Numbered from the stretch's first letter, positions 1 through 10,846 are shown. The stretch is DNA of 64,000 nt from Pseudoalteromonas ruthenica (GCF_008808095.1 NZ_CP023396.1:1178001-1242000), one strand, 5' to 3'. The notes: generated by a model from the letters alone, not told the origin. Program-made: numbers and translations.

Positions 1-74
1 AAAATAAAAATGGCTAGCGCGGTGCTGACTATTAAGCCAGTTTCAAGCAGTCTTTGGACACCATTTAGGCGCAT
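1..74 (-). CDS. ftsK: FtsK DNA translocase, N-terminal fragment (runs off window)
   Basis: Only the first 24 codons are inside the window. They start at an ATG at 74, preceded by a purine-rich AAGGATAAGGA stretch and, in frame, by a stop codon three codons upstream. The peptide begins MRLNGVQRLLETG and then turns hydrophobic (LIVSTALAIFI), which matches the short cytoplasmic leader and first membrane helix of FtsK. FtsK is a septal DNA pump that segregates chromosome termini. The position directly downstream of lrp on the same strand is the usual gammaproteobacterial lrp-ftsK order and is the main support for naming such a short fragment. Confidence 0.75.
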   Translation of the reverse strand, partial: MRLNGVQRLLETGLIVSTALAIFI

Positions 75-198
75 ATTCCATTATCCTTATCCTTTCTTTC
101 GATACTACAGCGCATTACTCTTACCTTATCAATTCTCAGCTGAATATGCACTGGGTTTATAATCAGTAATTGTAATCGGCACGAGCATTAACGGGCCC

Positions 199-678
199 TT
201 AAGGAACTTGTGGACGGATAATTAATGCCTCTTCACCCTTTACTTCTTCCATGACCACATAAGTACGGCTTTCGCTGATATTGGGTAGCTTCAGCAAAAT
301 ATCGCCAAGCACCTGACGATACTCAGACATATCGGTCACTCGTGTTTTCAGCAAAAAGTCGAAATTCCCTGATACTAAGTGGCATTCCACAATCTCATCG
401 TGCTTTTTTACCGCTTGGTTAAATTCGTCAAACACATCGGGAGATGTTTTGGTAATGGTCACTTCCACATACACCAGCAGCGCCTGACCGAGCTTGGCGG
501 GGTCGACCACCGCTTTGTAACCACGAATATACCCTTCACGCTCAAGTTTTTTCACGCGTTCCAAACAAGGGGTCGCACTAAGGCCAATTCGTTTTGCCAA
601 TTCAACGTTGGAAATACGGCCATCCCGTTGCAATTCGACTAAAATTTTACGGTCGATGCGGTCTAGTTGTGTATACAT
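199..678 (-). CDS. lrp: Leucine-responsive regulatory protein Lrp
   Basis: Lrp/AsnC-family transcription factor of 159 residues, close to the usual 164. The N-terminal winged helix-turn-helix (about residues 8-60) contains the characteristic DRIDRKILVELQRDGRIS segment followed by the recognition part with SATPCLERVKKLE. The C-terminal half is the RAM/AsnC ligand-binding and oligomerisation domain. Lrp is a nucleoid-associated global regulator of amino-acid metabolism. It is divergent from ald with about 140 bp between the starts, and in many bacteria Lrp-type regulators control alanine dehydrogenase. Regulation of ald here is therefore likely, but inferred from position only. Confidence 0.95.
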   Translation of the reverse strand: MYTQLDRIDRKILVELQRDGRISNVELAKRIGLSATPCLERVKKLEREGYIRGYKAVVDPAKLGQALLVYVEVTITKTSPDVFDEFNQAVKKHDEIVECHLVSGNFDFLLKTRVTDMSEYRQVLGDILLKLPNISESRTYVVMEEVKGEEALIIRPQVP

Positions 679-819
679 AGTTAATGAAAGTGGATTTATC
701 TAATTTTACTTTGATTTAAGTGTATTCAACTGGCTTGAAAATGTAAAACAGTGAGACACACTATTTAGGCATAAGTACAATAGTGAAAAATTTTCCTGTT
801 CACAAAAGGTATAGTAACT

Positions 820-1941
820 ATGATTATTGGTGTACCAAAAGAGATAAAAAACCATGAGTACCGTGTTGGTATGATCCCAGCCAGCGCGCGCGAACTTATC
901 AACCATGGTCACGAAGTCATTGTTGAAACGAATGCTGGTTTAGGCATTGGTTTTACTGACGAAGATTACATCGAAGTAGGCGCAAAAATCTTACCAAATG
1001 CGGCAGATGTGTTCGCCCAAGCAGAGATGATCATCAAAGTAAAAGAGCCGCAAGCTGTTGAGCGTGCGATGCTACGCCAAGATCAAATCTTATTTACTTA
1101 CCTTCACCTAGCGCCAGATTTACCACAAACTGAAGACCTAGTGAAAAGCGGCGCTATCTGTATCGCATACGAGACCGTAACCGATGCTAAAGGCGGTTTA
1201 CCGCTACTTGCGCCAATGTCAGAAGTGGCGGGTCGTATGTCTATCCAAGCCGGTGCTCAGGCACTTGAAAAGTCTAAGCAAGGCCTTGGCATGTTGCTTG
1301 GTGGCGTACCGGGTGTTGAGCCTGCTAAAGTTGTGGTTATTGGCGGTGGTATGGTTGGCCGTAACGCAGCCCAAATGGCTGTCGGCCTAGGCGCTGATGT
1401 GACCATTTTAGACCGTAACGTTGACGTACTACGTAGCCTTAACGCTCAGTTTGGTTCACTTGCAAAAGTAGTGTATTCAACTGCCGACGCGCTAGAGAAG
1501 CACGTATTGGATGCCGACTTAGTGATTGGTGGCGTACTTATCCCAGGTGCTGCAGCACCTAAGCTTGTGACTGCTGAGCACATCAAAGCAATGAAACCTG
1601 GTGCCGCAATTGTTGACGTAGCTATCGACCAAGGTGGCTGTATTGCGACTTCGAAGCCTACCACTCATGACGAGCCAACATACATTGTTGATGACGTAGT
1701 TCACTACTGCGTAGCGAATATGCCAGGTGCAGTACCACGTACATCAACTTTCGCGCTTAACAACGCGACATTGCCGTACATCATCAAGCTGGCAAACAAA
1801 GGCTACAAGCAAGCACTTCTTGAAGACGAGCACTTCCTAGAAGGCCTTAACGTCATCAAAGGTAAAGTAACTTATAAAGAAGTTGCTGAAGCATTTGATA
1901 TGGAATACCTTGACCCACGCACTGCGGTTGAGAGCCTATAA
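820..1941 (+). CDS. ald: Alanine dehydrogenase
   Basis: NAD-dependent L-alanine dehydrogenase (alanine + NAD + water to pyruvate + ammonia + NADH) of 373 residues, the family length. Catalytic residues known from the Mycobacterium enzyme are visible at the same numbers: Lys75 in IIKVKEP and His96 in YLHLAP. The Rossmann fold is at 171-198 with the glycine motif [13 protein letters not shown] and an Asp198 at the end of strand two, which favours NAD over NADP. The start ATG at 820 follows an AAAAGG ribosome-binding site. The gene is transcribed away from lrp and ends at a strong terminator. It allows growth on alanine or ammonia assimilation. Confidence 0.97.
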   Translation: MIIGVPKEIKNHEYRVGMIPASARELINHGHEVIVETNAGLGIGFTDEDYIEVGAKILPNAADVFAQAEMIIKVKEPQAVERAMLRQDQILFTYLHLAPDLPQTEDLVKSGAICIAYETVTDAKGGLPLLAPMSEVAGRMSIQAGAQALEKSKQGLGMLLGGVPGVEPAKVVVIGGGMVGRNAAQMAVGLGADVTILDRNVDVLRSLNAQFGSLAKVVYSTADALEKHVLDADLVIGGVLIPGAAAPKLVTAEHIKAMKPGAAIVDVAIDQGGCIATSKPTTHDEPTYIVDDVVHYCVANMPGAVPRTSTFALNNATLPYIIKLANKGYKQALLEDEHFLEGLNVIKGKVTYKEVAEAFDMEYLDPRTAVESL

Positions 1942-1969
1942 CGACAAGTTATAAGTAACTAAATATAAA

Positions 1970-1996
1970 GGGCAGATACACTATCTGCCCTTTTTT
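1970..1996 (+). terminator. Rho-independent terminator of ald
   Basis: A perfect 9-bp stem (GGGCAGATA / TATCTGCCC) with a 3-nt loop is followed directly by TTTTTT, 28 bases after the ald stop codon. Confidence 0.93.
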
Positions 1997-2355
1997 ATTG
2001 CCGATTAACAACTATTCCCGATTATCTACGACCCTACCCCGAATAACGCGAAACTTATAAGCCTTTAATCATAAAGCTCCATACTCCATGACTGTTAATT
2101 AAGAACGAGGATGGGACGGTCAGACACACTCGTTTTTGAACAGAAATCGGTTTCATAAAAATCGAATATTAGCGATTCGTGAATAACTATAGGTATGGCA
2201 AAGTGAGTTGTGGATAGTTAACACGATGAGGGGGAGTCGAGAAGTTTGAGTATTTAGACCAACCTAAGCTCTATCCCGTCAAAGAAAACGTCTTACTATT
2301 CAAAAGGCGACTGTCGAATGAAAGCCGCTGAATGGATACCGTCAAAGTTTAAATC
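1997..2355. other. Gene-free stretch between ald terminator and ATPase gene
   Basis: About 360 bp without a convincing gene. Both strands are broken by stops. The longest open stretches are about 30 codons and lack a start with a ribosome-binding site. A 15-codon frame starting ATGGGACGG near 2111 and a stop-free stretch around 2228-2330 look like chance or decayed sequence. No tRNA, terminator or clear repeat is visible. It may be a scar from insertion of the neighbouring ATPase gene, but nothing in the sequence proves that. Confidence 0.6.
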
Positions 2356-3792
2356 TTAAGAGCGGTCTTCTTTAAGTTTCATAAACTCCTTAAGGCCTAG
2401 GTGTACTTTAAAGCGAACAGCGTTGCCATCCCAACCTAGTTCAGGGTTCGCAAACTTAGTTTTCCAACCGGAACCACCATAACCAGAGCGAGCTTCGTAA
2501 CCAATGATGCCAAAATTATATAACTCTTCTAGTGATGCTTGTGCATCATACTTTGGCGACTTTCCTTGTTGTACTTCATCATATGCCTTTTGATACTCAT
2601 CAGCCCTAAAATACTCTCGACCCAGTTTAGAAAGCGTTTGTAGACAAGACTCCCAGTCACCCCAATGCGTTGCAATTTCATCATCTAACTCATGCTTTAG
2701 ATATTGTGAATATTTTGGCCTAGCATCTACTACATGTGGGTTTTCAAAGACATCAACCGTACTCTCATCACTTTTCTTGACTACCTCAAGTAGTAAGTTC
2801 ATAAACGAAATAACATCACGTGGTCTTAAGAAAGAACGGTCAATGATGTGCTTCCATTTAGGTTGTCGTTTAATACGCCTTCCGTCATCAATCGTATTCC
2901 AACTGTGTTCGTGACCTAATTTAACCTTAATTCGTTTATTCATGAGGCCAAGAAGTGTATCGTCATCCCATTCAATTGTGTCTGAATTTGTTTGGGAGAT
3001 TTTGTTTTTGTCCGAAAACTTAAGTTGCTCCCAAATATCGGTACGTAAATAAATAACGCTCTTCATATTCAAGCTACATTCACGCAGAAGCTTATTAGTC
3101 TCTTTCGCAGCAAGAACTAAACCGATAATCATCTCTTTTCTTGATTCACTTAGTACGGTAATACCACGGTCTAGCTCATCAAAATGAAGGGATAAGGCGT
3201 TAATATCTGCGGCATTGGAGATCTTAGCTACGTGGGACAAAATTTTATCAGTAAGCGCATTCAACTCATGGCCAAGTCTCATTCTGTCACTTCGCTGTAA
3301 GGATATTTTACCAATTTTACAACCAAAAATTTGAGGCTCTAAATCACCAGAAAGATTAAGTTTCTTGAGTGAAAAAATGTTTTTTATAGTTGGTTTGTCA
3401 GTTCCATAATTGTCAGTAAGAAACTTTTTAATCTCTACTACTTCAGTCATTTGCGGGCGATTGGCTGACTTTATCACTAGTTTTGCTAACTCAACCGCAA
3501 TGAGATACTTCCATGATGCGACATAAGATTCCACGTCTTCAACGCCTTCATCCTTTATTGTTTCATGAACTTTCCAAGGGTAGCCGTTTAAGTTTAAGCC
3601 TGTTGAACGAGTCGCATGAGCACCTTCAGTGAAATAGCGAAATAACGCAGTTTTTCCTGACCCTTTACGTCCTAATACTAAGAAGCTATTACCTGTTTCA
3701 ATGTTTTCAGTTATGCTCATCGATACAAAAAAATCTAATACTGCATCTTCTTCTGCTTCAACATTACCGAAGCTATCTATATTTTTTAACAA
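2356..3792 (-). CDS. P-loop ATPase, Sll1717-like family
   Basis: A 478-residue soluble protein with a Walker A motif GRKGSGKT at residues 41-48 and a Walker B-like LHFDELD at 202-208. A sensor-like YLRTDIWEQ segment follows near 248. No membrane helix or signal peptide is seen. The arrangement resembles the poorly characterised 'P-loop ATPase, Sll1717 family' (recognised from memory), whose members often sit in genomic islands. The role is unknown and a phage-defence function would be speculation. The gene stands alone: its own promoter lies upstream, gene-free DNA is on both sides, and it interrupts an otherwise core-gene region. Its codons look more A/T-rich than those of ald or trxB, consistent with acquisition by transfer. 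Confidence 0.8.
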   Translation of the reverse strand: MLKNIDSFGNVEAEEDAVLDFFVSMSITENIETGNSFLVLGRKGSGKTALFRYFTEGAHATRSTGLNLNGYPWKVHETIKDEGVEDVESYVASWKYLIAVELAKLVIKSANRPQMTEVVEIKKFLTDNYGTDKPTIKNIFSLKKLNLSGDLEPQIFGCKIGKISLQRSDRMRLGHELNALTDKILSHVAKISNAADINALSLHFDELDRGITVLSESRKEMIIGLVLAAKETNKLLRECSLNMKSVIYLRTDIWEQLKFSDKNKISQTNSDTIEWDDDTLLGLMNKRIKVKLGHEHSWNTIDDGRRIKRQPKWKHIIDRSFLRPRDVISFMNLLLEVVKKSDESTVDVFENPHVVDARPKYSQYLKHELDDEIATHWGDWESCLQTLSKLGREYFRADEYQKAYDEVQQGKSPKYDAQASLEELYNFGIIGYEARSGYGGSGWKTKFANPELGWDGNAVRFKVHLGLKEFMKLKEDRS

Positions 3793-3845
3793 AATTTATC
3801 CCTAGTGCGTGAACGTAAAGTTGCATTCTAACTATAACTTATTGA

Positions 3846-3869
3846 CTTAAAATCTGATTTATTATGGCA
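3846..3869. repeat. Degenerate ~22-nt repeat, copy 1
   Basis: Read on the minus strand this copy is TGCCATAATAAATC followed by AGATTTTAAG. It overlaps the predicted -10 box of the ATPase gene. Two related copies follow at 3946-3974 and 4040-4060. Confidence 0.55.
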
Positions 3870-3888
3870 TGCTAAAAATGTGCGTCAA
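3859..3888 (-). promoter_or_regulatory. Predicted sigma-70 promoter of the ATPase gene
   Basis: On the minus strand a TTGACG -35 box (3883-3888) is separated by 18 bp from TAATAA (3859-3864), or by 16 bp from CATAAT (3861-3866). Either gives a near-consensus promoter about 65 bp upstream of the ATPase start codon. Confidence 0.6.
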
Positions 3889-3945
3889 TATACACAAAAT
3901 CAAAAGCCGCCCCTCCAATAATTAAGGTTTCGCTTGTCCGGCGTT

Positions 3946-3974
3946 CTTGAAATCAGATTAGATTTAGTATGGCA
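3946..3974. repeat. Degenerate ~22-nt repeat, copy 2
   Basis: On the minus strand the copy is TGCCATACTAAATC then a 4-6 nt insertion and TCTGATTTCAAG. It shares the TGCCATA.TAAATC core with copy 1, 105 bp away. Confidence 0.5.
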
Positions 3975-4039
3975 AACGCACTTCCTTATGATTTGTGAAG
4001 TCTTTAATCTCCCTTATTTTGGGACAAAAACGAGTTACG

Positions 4040-4060
4040 CCTAAAAATCTGATTTTGGCA
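4040..4060. repeat. Degenerate ~22-nt repeat, copy 3
   Basis: On the minus strand the copy is TGCCAAAATCAGATTTTTAGG, which is copy 1 without its central TAAT. It lies 86 bp from copy 2. Confidence 0.45.
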
Positions 4061-4082
4061 TTGAGTTGACTGCCGCACAAAT

Positions 4083-4100
4083 TGTTATATCGCTATAACA
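4083..4100. promoter_or_regulatory. Inverted repeat, operator-like
   Basis: Perfect 7-bp arms TGTTATA and TATAACA flank a 4-nt TCGC centre. It lies between the repeats and the pssA terminator, with no U-run, so it is not a terminator. A protein-binding site is possible but unproven. Confidence 0.35.
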
Positions 4101-4160
4101 CCCCTATTCTTCCCCACACTCGGGTAACAATAAACGGGTTACAACAGCGATTGCGCAAAC

Positions 4161-4189
4161 AAAAAAGCAGCTCGTTATAAGCCGCTTTT
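4161..4189 (-). terminator. Rho-independent terminator of pssA
   Basis: On the minus strand AAAAGCGGCT and AGCTGCTTTT pair (one G-U) around a 7-nt loop. The stem runs into a T-stretch about 25 bases after the pssA stop. Confidence 0.85.
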
Positions 4190-4212
4190 GAAAGCTATAA
4201 GCCTAAGAGAGT

Positions 4213-5538
4213 TTAAATAAAGCGTTTAACGACGAAGTCCACTTTGACGCGCTTAGCCTGGCCAAGAATCTTTTGCACTGGCTCTGGGTAATCAGCCATT
4301 TGCTCCAGCTCTTTATAGCTGTTCAAGCGGGTACAATGTTGCATAATCGCCTGCTTCTCTTGCTCTATCGCTGTAACCATTTGACCGTCTTTGTCATCAA
4401 TAAAAATACCGTTTTCGATATCCAGGCCCCAAGCCCGAGGATTAAGGTTATGACCACTTAATAAGTGGTAGCGCTTGTCGCTGCATATGCCCTTTAAGTG
4501 AAACGAGTTGCTGTCATGTTTCCACAGGTACACATTGAGATTACCCGCTTCGATGAAGCGCTTTTGGTTTTTTAGGAACTTGGCCAAAATGGTTTCGTAT
4601 AAATAAGGCAGAGCCCCTACTTTCGAAAAGCGCTCAGTCGGAGGGATGTAAAAATCATTGGCGGTTTTATCACCGACAACAATGGTTACTTGTTTACCCT
4701 GCCGTAACAGCCTGCGTAGCGCTCTTAATAGCGGCGTTGGGAAATTAAAGTAAGGAGTATAAAGCACGAGCTCATTATCGGTGATATCAAACAGTTGCTT
4801 GATTAAACGATTAAGTTTGTTGTTGCGCCGCCCGAGCCCAATAAAGGGGCGTACGGTTAAGGGGGCATGACTGTCTTGGCTGCTCTGGCGATAACTTGCT
4901 TTTTTCAGCGCTCTTACTAATTGCTTGTGCTCGGCTTTAATATCGATAAACGCCGGGATTGGTCGTTTGTCTAAGCGTGGCACGGCGTCAGAGGCGATTA
5001 AGGTCTGCTCTATAAACTCGACAAAGGCATCACTTAATTGTGCTTGCTTGATAACAAAATACCGGTCTAAGCGGTAGCGCTCGAAATAGTGTAGATAAAC
5101 GTTATTCAGGCTTGCTCCGCTGTACAGCAAGGTGTCGTCGATGACAAAGCCTTTGAGGTGCAGTACCCCAAACAATTCCTTTGCTTTTACTGGCACGCCA
5201 TATACTTGCACGTTGGAGCCGCTTTGCTGTAAGCGCTGGTAATACAAAGCCGCATTGCCCTCGCTTTTGTCGGCACCAATGAGCCCACGCTGAGCACGAT
5301 GAAAATCGACCAGTACTTTTACTTCCAACTCTGGATTTTGGCGCGATGCGTCATGTAATGCATCAAGAATTTCCCGACCCGCTTCATCATCTTGAAGGTA
5401 CAAAGCGGTGATATAAATACGGTGTTTAGCCGAGGCAATCAGCTCAAGCAGTCGCTGCCGGTAGCTTTTTGCATCAAGTAAAATATCAATGTCTTGTTGT
5501 TCGAGCGCATAGCCCGCTTGATGTTGCCAAAAATACAT
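4213..5538 (-). CDS. pssA: CDP-diacylglycerol-serine O-phosphatidyltransferase (type I, PLD superfamily)
   Basis: Phosphatidylserine synthase, which makes phosphatidylserine from CDP-diacylglycerol and L-serine, the precursor of phosphatidylethanolamine. At 441 residues it is close to E. coli PssA (451). Two phospholipase-D-type HxKxxxxD motifs are present: His127-Lys129-Asp134 (HLKGFVID) and His347-Lys349-Asp354 (HLKGICSD). These mark the type I, peripherally membrane-bound enzyme rather than the integral-membrane type II form. No transmembrane helix is evident. The gene stands alone, opposite to trxB, with its own terminator. Confidence 0.93.
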   Translation of the reverse strand: MYFWQHQAGYALEQQDIDILLDAKSYRQRLLELIASAKHRIYITALYLQDDEAGREILDALHDASRQNPELEVKVLVDFHRAQRGLIGADKSEGNAALYYQRLQQSGSNVQVYGVPVKAKELFGVLHLKGFVIDDTLLYSGASLNNVYLHYFERYRLDRYFVIKQAQLSDAFVEFIEQTLIASDAVPRLDKRPIPAFIDIKAEHKQLVRALKKASYRQSSQDSHAPLTVRPFIGLGRRNNKLNRLIKQLFDITDNELVLYTPYFNFPTPLLRALRRLLRQGKQVTIVVGDKTANDFYIPPTERFSKVGALPYLYETILAKFLKNQKRFIEAGNLNVYLWKHDSNSFHLKGICSDKRYHLLSGHNLNPRAWGLDIENGIFIDDKDGQMVTAIEQEKQAIMQHCTRLNSYKELEQMADYPEPVQKILGQAKRVKVDFVVKRFI

Positions 5539-5631
5539 GAGGCCCTTATTTTTCTGCGTCGCCGGGGGCGCACCCTCGGGGCGAGTTTATAATTGCCCTA
5601 GAACATAGCAAAAAAAATATCACAGGTCATG

Positions 5632-5657
5632 AAATAACGGTTTGTTATTCGTTATTT
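5632..5657. promoter_or_regulatory. Inverted repeat upstream of trxB
   Basis: Perfect 8-bp arms AAATAACG and CGTTATTT are separated by 10 bp (one helical turn between arms). A further ATAACG half-site follows at about 5663. It lies about 75 bp upstream of the predicted trxB -35 box, in the pssA-trxB divergent gap. No regulator can be assigned. Confidence 0.35.
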
Positions 5658-5729
5658 GCTGTAATAACGCACAAGTACAGATTTTTTGACATCCTGCGGT
5701 TTTAGCGCTGAGTTATGTTTGCAAAATTG

Positions 5730-5757
5730 TTTACTTATGGATTGTTTTTCTTAGAAT
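5730..5757 (+). promoter_or_regulatory. Predicted sigma-70 promoter of trxB
   Basis: TTTACT (5730-5735), a 16-bp spacer, then TAGAAT (5752-5757), ending 42 bp before the trxB start. Confidence 0.5.
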
Positions 5758-5787
5758 CACCCGCATAACTATGTTCACATGAATTAA

Positions 5788-6750
<963 letters not shown>

Positions 6751-6756
6751 GTATTG

Positions 6757-6774
6757 ATGGGGCTACGGCCCCAT
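6757..6774 (+). promoter_or_regulatory. UACG tetraloop hairpin immediately before aat
   Basis: ATGGGGC and GCCCCAT pair over 7 bp around a C(UACG)G tetraloop, one of the most stable RNA loops. The hairpin begins 7 bases after the trxB stop and ends 6 bases before the aat ATG. It is followed by TATTCT, not a U-run, so it is at best a weak terminator. It may instead mark an mRNA processing or protection site, or affect aat translation. Confidence 0.6.
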
Positions 6775-7489
6775 TATTCTATGACTCAATATTTACACCA
6801 CTTGGGTAGCATTGACGAAGGCTTCCCACACCCGAATACTGCGCTAGAGAACCCTGATGGCCTCCTTGCTATTGGTGGTTGCCTTAGCCCTCCACGATTA
6901 AGCGATGCGTATCGCCAAGGTATTTTTCCTTGGTATAGTGAAGGTGAACCTCTTATGTGGTGGTCTCCTAGCGAGCGCGCCATCATCGAACTTGATGATT
7001 TCCACGTTAGTCGTAGCCTGCGTAAAAGCGCACGCAAACTTGCTATCAGCGTAAGCGTAAATCAGTGTTTTGCTGAGGTTATCCATCAGTGCAAAGTACA
7101 ACGCATAGCGCAAGAGGGTACTTGGATCACAGATGCGATGGAGCACGCATATATCCAAGCTCACCATCAAAACCTAGCCCATAGCGTTGAAGTATGGCAA
7201 GGCCCCCGTTTGGTAGGCGGGCTTTATGGCATTATGCAGTCACGCGTGTTTTGCGGTGAGTCGATGTTTTTTCGCCAACGGGACTGCTCCAAATTAGCAA
7301 TGTGGGCGCTGGTGGAATTGCTCAAGCAACATGGTGGAGATTTTATCGACTGCCAAATGATGAACCCCTATTTGGCGCAGTTGGGGGCAACTCCCCTACC
7401 CAGAGAGGATTTTTTAGCTAGACTTAAAGAGAGTAATCAATATCCCATTGATTTGTCTTTTTGGCGAGCACGACAACTAGAGTCTCCTT

Positions 7490-8510
<1,021 letters not shown>

Positions 8511-8530
8511 TTTGCCAGCGAAGCCAGTTT

Positions 8531-8564
8531 AGCAAAAAGCCCAGCAAGTGCTGGGCTTTTTGCT
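8531..8564. terminator. Bidirectional terminator between infA and clpA
   Basis: Perfect 16-bp inverted repeat (AGCAAAAAGCCCAGCA and its complement) with only AG in the centre. GCCCAGCA/TGCTGGGC forms the stem, and the A- and T-runs on each side give a U-tract in both directions. Confidence 0.95.
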
Positions 8565-8578
8565 AAGTGCTAAGCACA

Positions 8579-10846
8579 TTAGGCGGGGCTAAGCTCTTCA
8601 GAGTAGTTAAATTCCAGTTTATCGTTTTTGACATCCACTTTCACATCGCCGCCATCAACGAGCTGACCAAATAATATTTCGTTAGCCAATGGTTTCTTAA
8701 CTTGCTCCTGTATCACTCGCGCCATTGGCCGTGCACCCATCGCTTTGTCATAGCCTTTATGTGCCAACCAAGTACGTGCTTCGTCGGTCAGTTCAAGGTT
8801 GACTGATTTCTTATCAAGCTGTGCTTGCAGCTCTACCAAGAATTTATCAACCACTTGCAAGATCACCTCGGTATCGAGATGGTTGAACCAAATGATATTA
8901 TCCAAACGGTTTCTAAACTCTGGCGTAAACACCTTGTTGATTTCCGCTAACGCATCATGCGATGAGTCTTGCGTGGCAAAACCAATGGAGTTTTTCACCG
9001 TTTCTTGTACACCCGCATTGGTGGTCATCACTAAAATAACATTACGGAAGTCCGCCTTACGGCCGTTGTTATCGGTTAGTGTGCCGTGATCCATAACCTG
9101 CAACAGGATATTGTAAATATCACTGTGTGCTTTTTCGATTTCATCGAGCAGCACAACGGCATGTGGCTGCTTGATCACCGCATCAGTCAATAGCCCTCCT
9201 TGCTCGTAACCAATATACCCAGGCGGTGCGCCTATCAAGCGACTTACGGCATGGCGCTCCATGTACTCAGACATATCAAAGCGGATAAATTCGATACCTA
9301 AACACGTGGCCAACTGTTTAGTCACTTCTGTTTTACCCACGCCCGTTGGACCGGCAAATAAGAATGAGCCCACCGGCTTATCTTCATTAGCAAGACCCGA
9401 GCGCGACAAACGTATCGCCGAAGATAAAGCCTCAATTGACTGATCTTGACCGAACACCAACATTTTGAGGTTGCGGTCGAGGTTTTTAAGCACTTCTTTG
9501 TCGCTTGAGGACACACTTTGCTGCGGAATGCGCGCTATCTTAGCGATAATTTGCTCAATATCGGCAACATTAATGGTTTTCTTGCGCTTAGATACAGGCT
9601 GCAAGCGTTGATTTGCCCCCGCTTCATCAATGACATCAATGGCTTTATCAGGCAAATGACGCTCATTGATATATTTTGCACTTAGCTCTGCCGCCGCACG
9701 CAGTGCCTTTTGCGTGTAGCGTATGCCGTGGTGCTCTTCATAACGCTCTTTCAGACCATTAAGAATTTTTGCAGTGTCTTCAACGCTTGGCTCGCTCACA
9801 TCTATTTTTTGGAAACGACGCACTAGAGCGCGGTCTTTTTCAAAAATATTCTTAAACTCGTTATAGGTCGTCGACCCCATGCAGCGAAGCTCGCCACTTG
9901 AAAGCAATGGCTTAATTAAATTCGATGCATCCATGACGCCGCCCGATGCTGCGCCAGCGCCAATAATGGTGTGTATTTCATCAATAAAGAGAATGGCCCC
10001 AGGTTCTTTTTGAAGCTGTTTGAGCAAACTCTTTAAACGTTTTTCAAAATCACCTCGGTACTTAGTACCAGCAAGCAAGGCACCCATATCAAGGGAATAA
10101 ACCACGCCATCAGCGATAACTTCAGGGACTTCATTGTGAATAATACGATAAGCCAGCCCTTCGGCTATGGCTGTTTTACCCACGCCAGCTTCGCCGACCA
10201 ACAACGGGTTATTCTTTTTGCGCCGGCACAACACTTGAACGGTACGCTCCACTTCTTGATCGCGACCGATCAGCGGGTCTACCTGCCCTTTTTCTGCCTG
10301 CACGTTAAGGTTAGTGGTGTATTTGTCGAGAATATTTTTCTCTTCCGACGCTTCACCACCCATTTCCTCGTGAATTTCTTCATGATCACCGAGTTCTTCC
10401 CCCTCATCGTCCATGCGCGAAATGCCGTGGGAGATAAAGTTCACTACATCGAGGCGATTAACGTCGTTTTTCTTCAATAGGTAAACGGCCTGGCTCTCTT
10501 GCTCAGAGAAAATAGCAACCAGCACGTTTACGCCTGTGACTTCACTTTTCCCGGACGACTGCACATGAAACACGGCACGCTGTAAAACGCGCTGAAAACC
10601 AAGTGTTGGCTGGGTTTCCCGTTCTTGTTCAAGATCTGAGATGACCGGCGTTGTTTCATCAATAAACTCAGATAATTCGTTACGCAACAAACTCAAGTCA
10701 ACACCGCAGGCAATGAGGGCTTCATTCGCGGATGGATTATCTAGTAATGCCAGCAGCAAATGCTCCACCGTCATAAACTCATGGCGGCGTGTGCGGGCTT
10801 CTTTGAACGCGTTGTTCAAGGTAATCTCTAGATCTTTATTTAGCAT
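8579..10846 (-). CDS. clpA: ATP-dependent Clp protease ATP-binding subunit ClpA
   Basis: Hsp100 unfoldase that feeds substrates to ClpP, 755 residues (E. coli 758) and collinear with it. The N-terminal Clp repeat domain (about 1-145) is the ClpS docking site. AAA+ module 1 has Walker A GEAGVGKT near residue 218 and Walker B ILFIDEIHT. Module 2 has GPTGVGKTE near 495 and VVLLDEIEKAH. An acidic linker (about 145-170) separates the N-domain from module 1. I start at the ATG at 10846 (MLNKDLE), which has GGGGGT at proper spacing, not at an in-frame TTG two codons earlier. Lies 26 bp after clpS, clearly one operon. Confidence 0.97.
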   Translation of the reverse strand: MLNKDLEITLNNAFKEARTRRHEFMTVEHLLLALLDNPSANEALIACGVDLSLLRNELSEFIDETTPVISDLEQERETQPTLGFQRVLQRAVFHVQSSGKSEVTGVNVLVAIFSEQESQAVYLLKKNDVNRLDVVNFISHGISRMDDEGEELGDHEEIHEEMGGEASEEKNILDKYTTNLNVQAEKGQVDPLIGRDQEVERTVQVLCRRKKNNPLLVGEAGVGKTAIAEGLAYRIIHNEVPEVIADGVVYSLDMGALLAGTKYRGDFEKRLKSLLKQLQKEPGAILFIDEIHTIIGAGAASGGVMDASNLIKPLLSSGELRCMGSTTYNEFKNIFEKDRALVRRFQKIDVSEPSVEDTAKILNGLKERYEEHHGIRYTQKALRAAAELSAKYINERHLPDKAIDVIDEAGANQRLQPVSKRKKTINVADIEQIIAKIARIPQQSVSSSDKEVLKNLDRNLKMLVFGQDQSIEALSSAIRLSRSGLANEDKPVGSFLFAGPTGVGKTEVTKQLATCLGIEFIRFDMSEYMERHAVSRLIGAPPGYIGYEQGGLLTDAVIKQPHAVVLLDEIEKAHSDIYNILLQVMDHGTLTDNNGRKADFRNVILVMTTNAGVQETVKNSIGFATQDSSHDALAEINKVFTPEFRNRLDNIIWFNHLDTEVILQVVDKFLVELQAQLDKKSVNLELTDEARTWLAHKGYDKAMGARPMARVIQEQVKKPLANEILFGQLVDGGDVKVDVKNDKLEFNYSEELSPA

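Noticed and set aside
379..642. Open frame on the plus strand inside lrp
   Set aside because: Antisense to a well-supported gene; no ribosome-binding site or family match. Many such shadow frames lie in clpA, rpsA and the RND gene and were all left out.
2111..2160. Short ATG frame (15 codons) in the ald-ATPase gap
   Set aside because: No ribosome-binding site, no continuation; treated as gene-free DNA.
3846..4060. CRISPR-like array
   Set aside because: Only three degenerate copies of unequal length and spacing; not a CRISPR.
10136..10480. 114-codon open frame opposite clpA
   Set aside because: Mirror of a conserved Clp ATPase region; composition reflects the codon bias of clpA.
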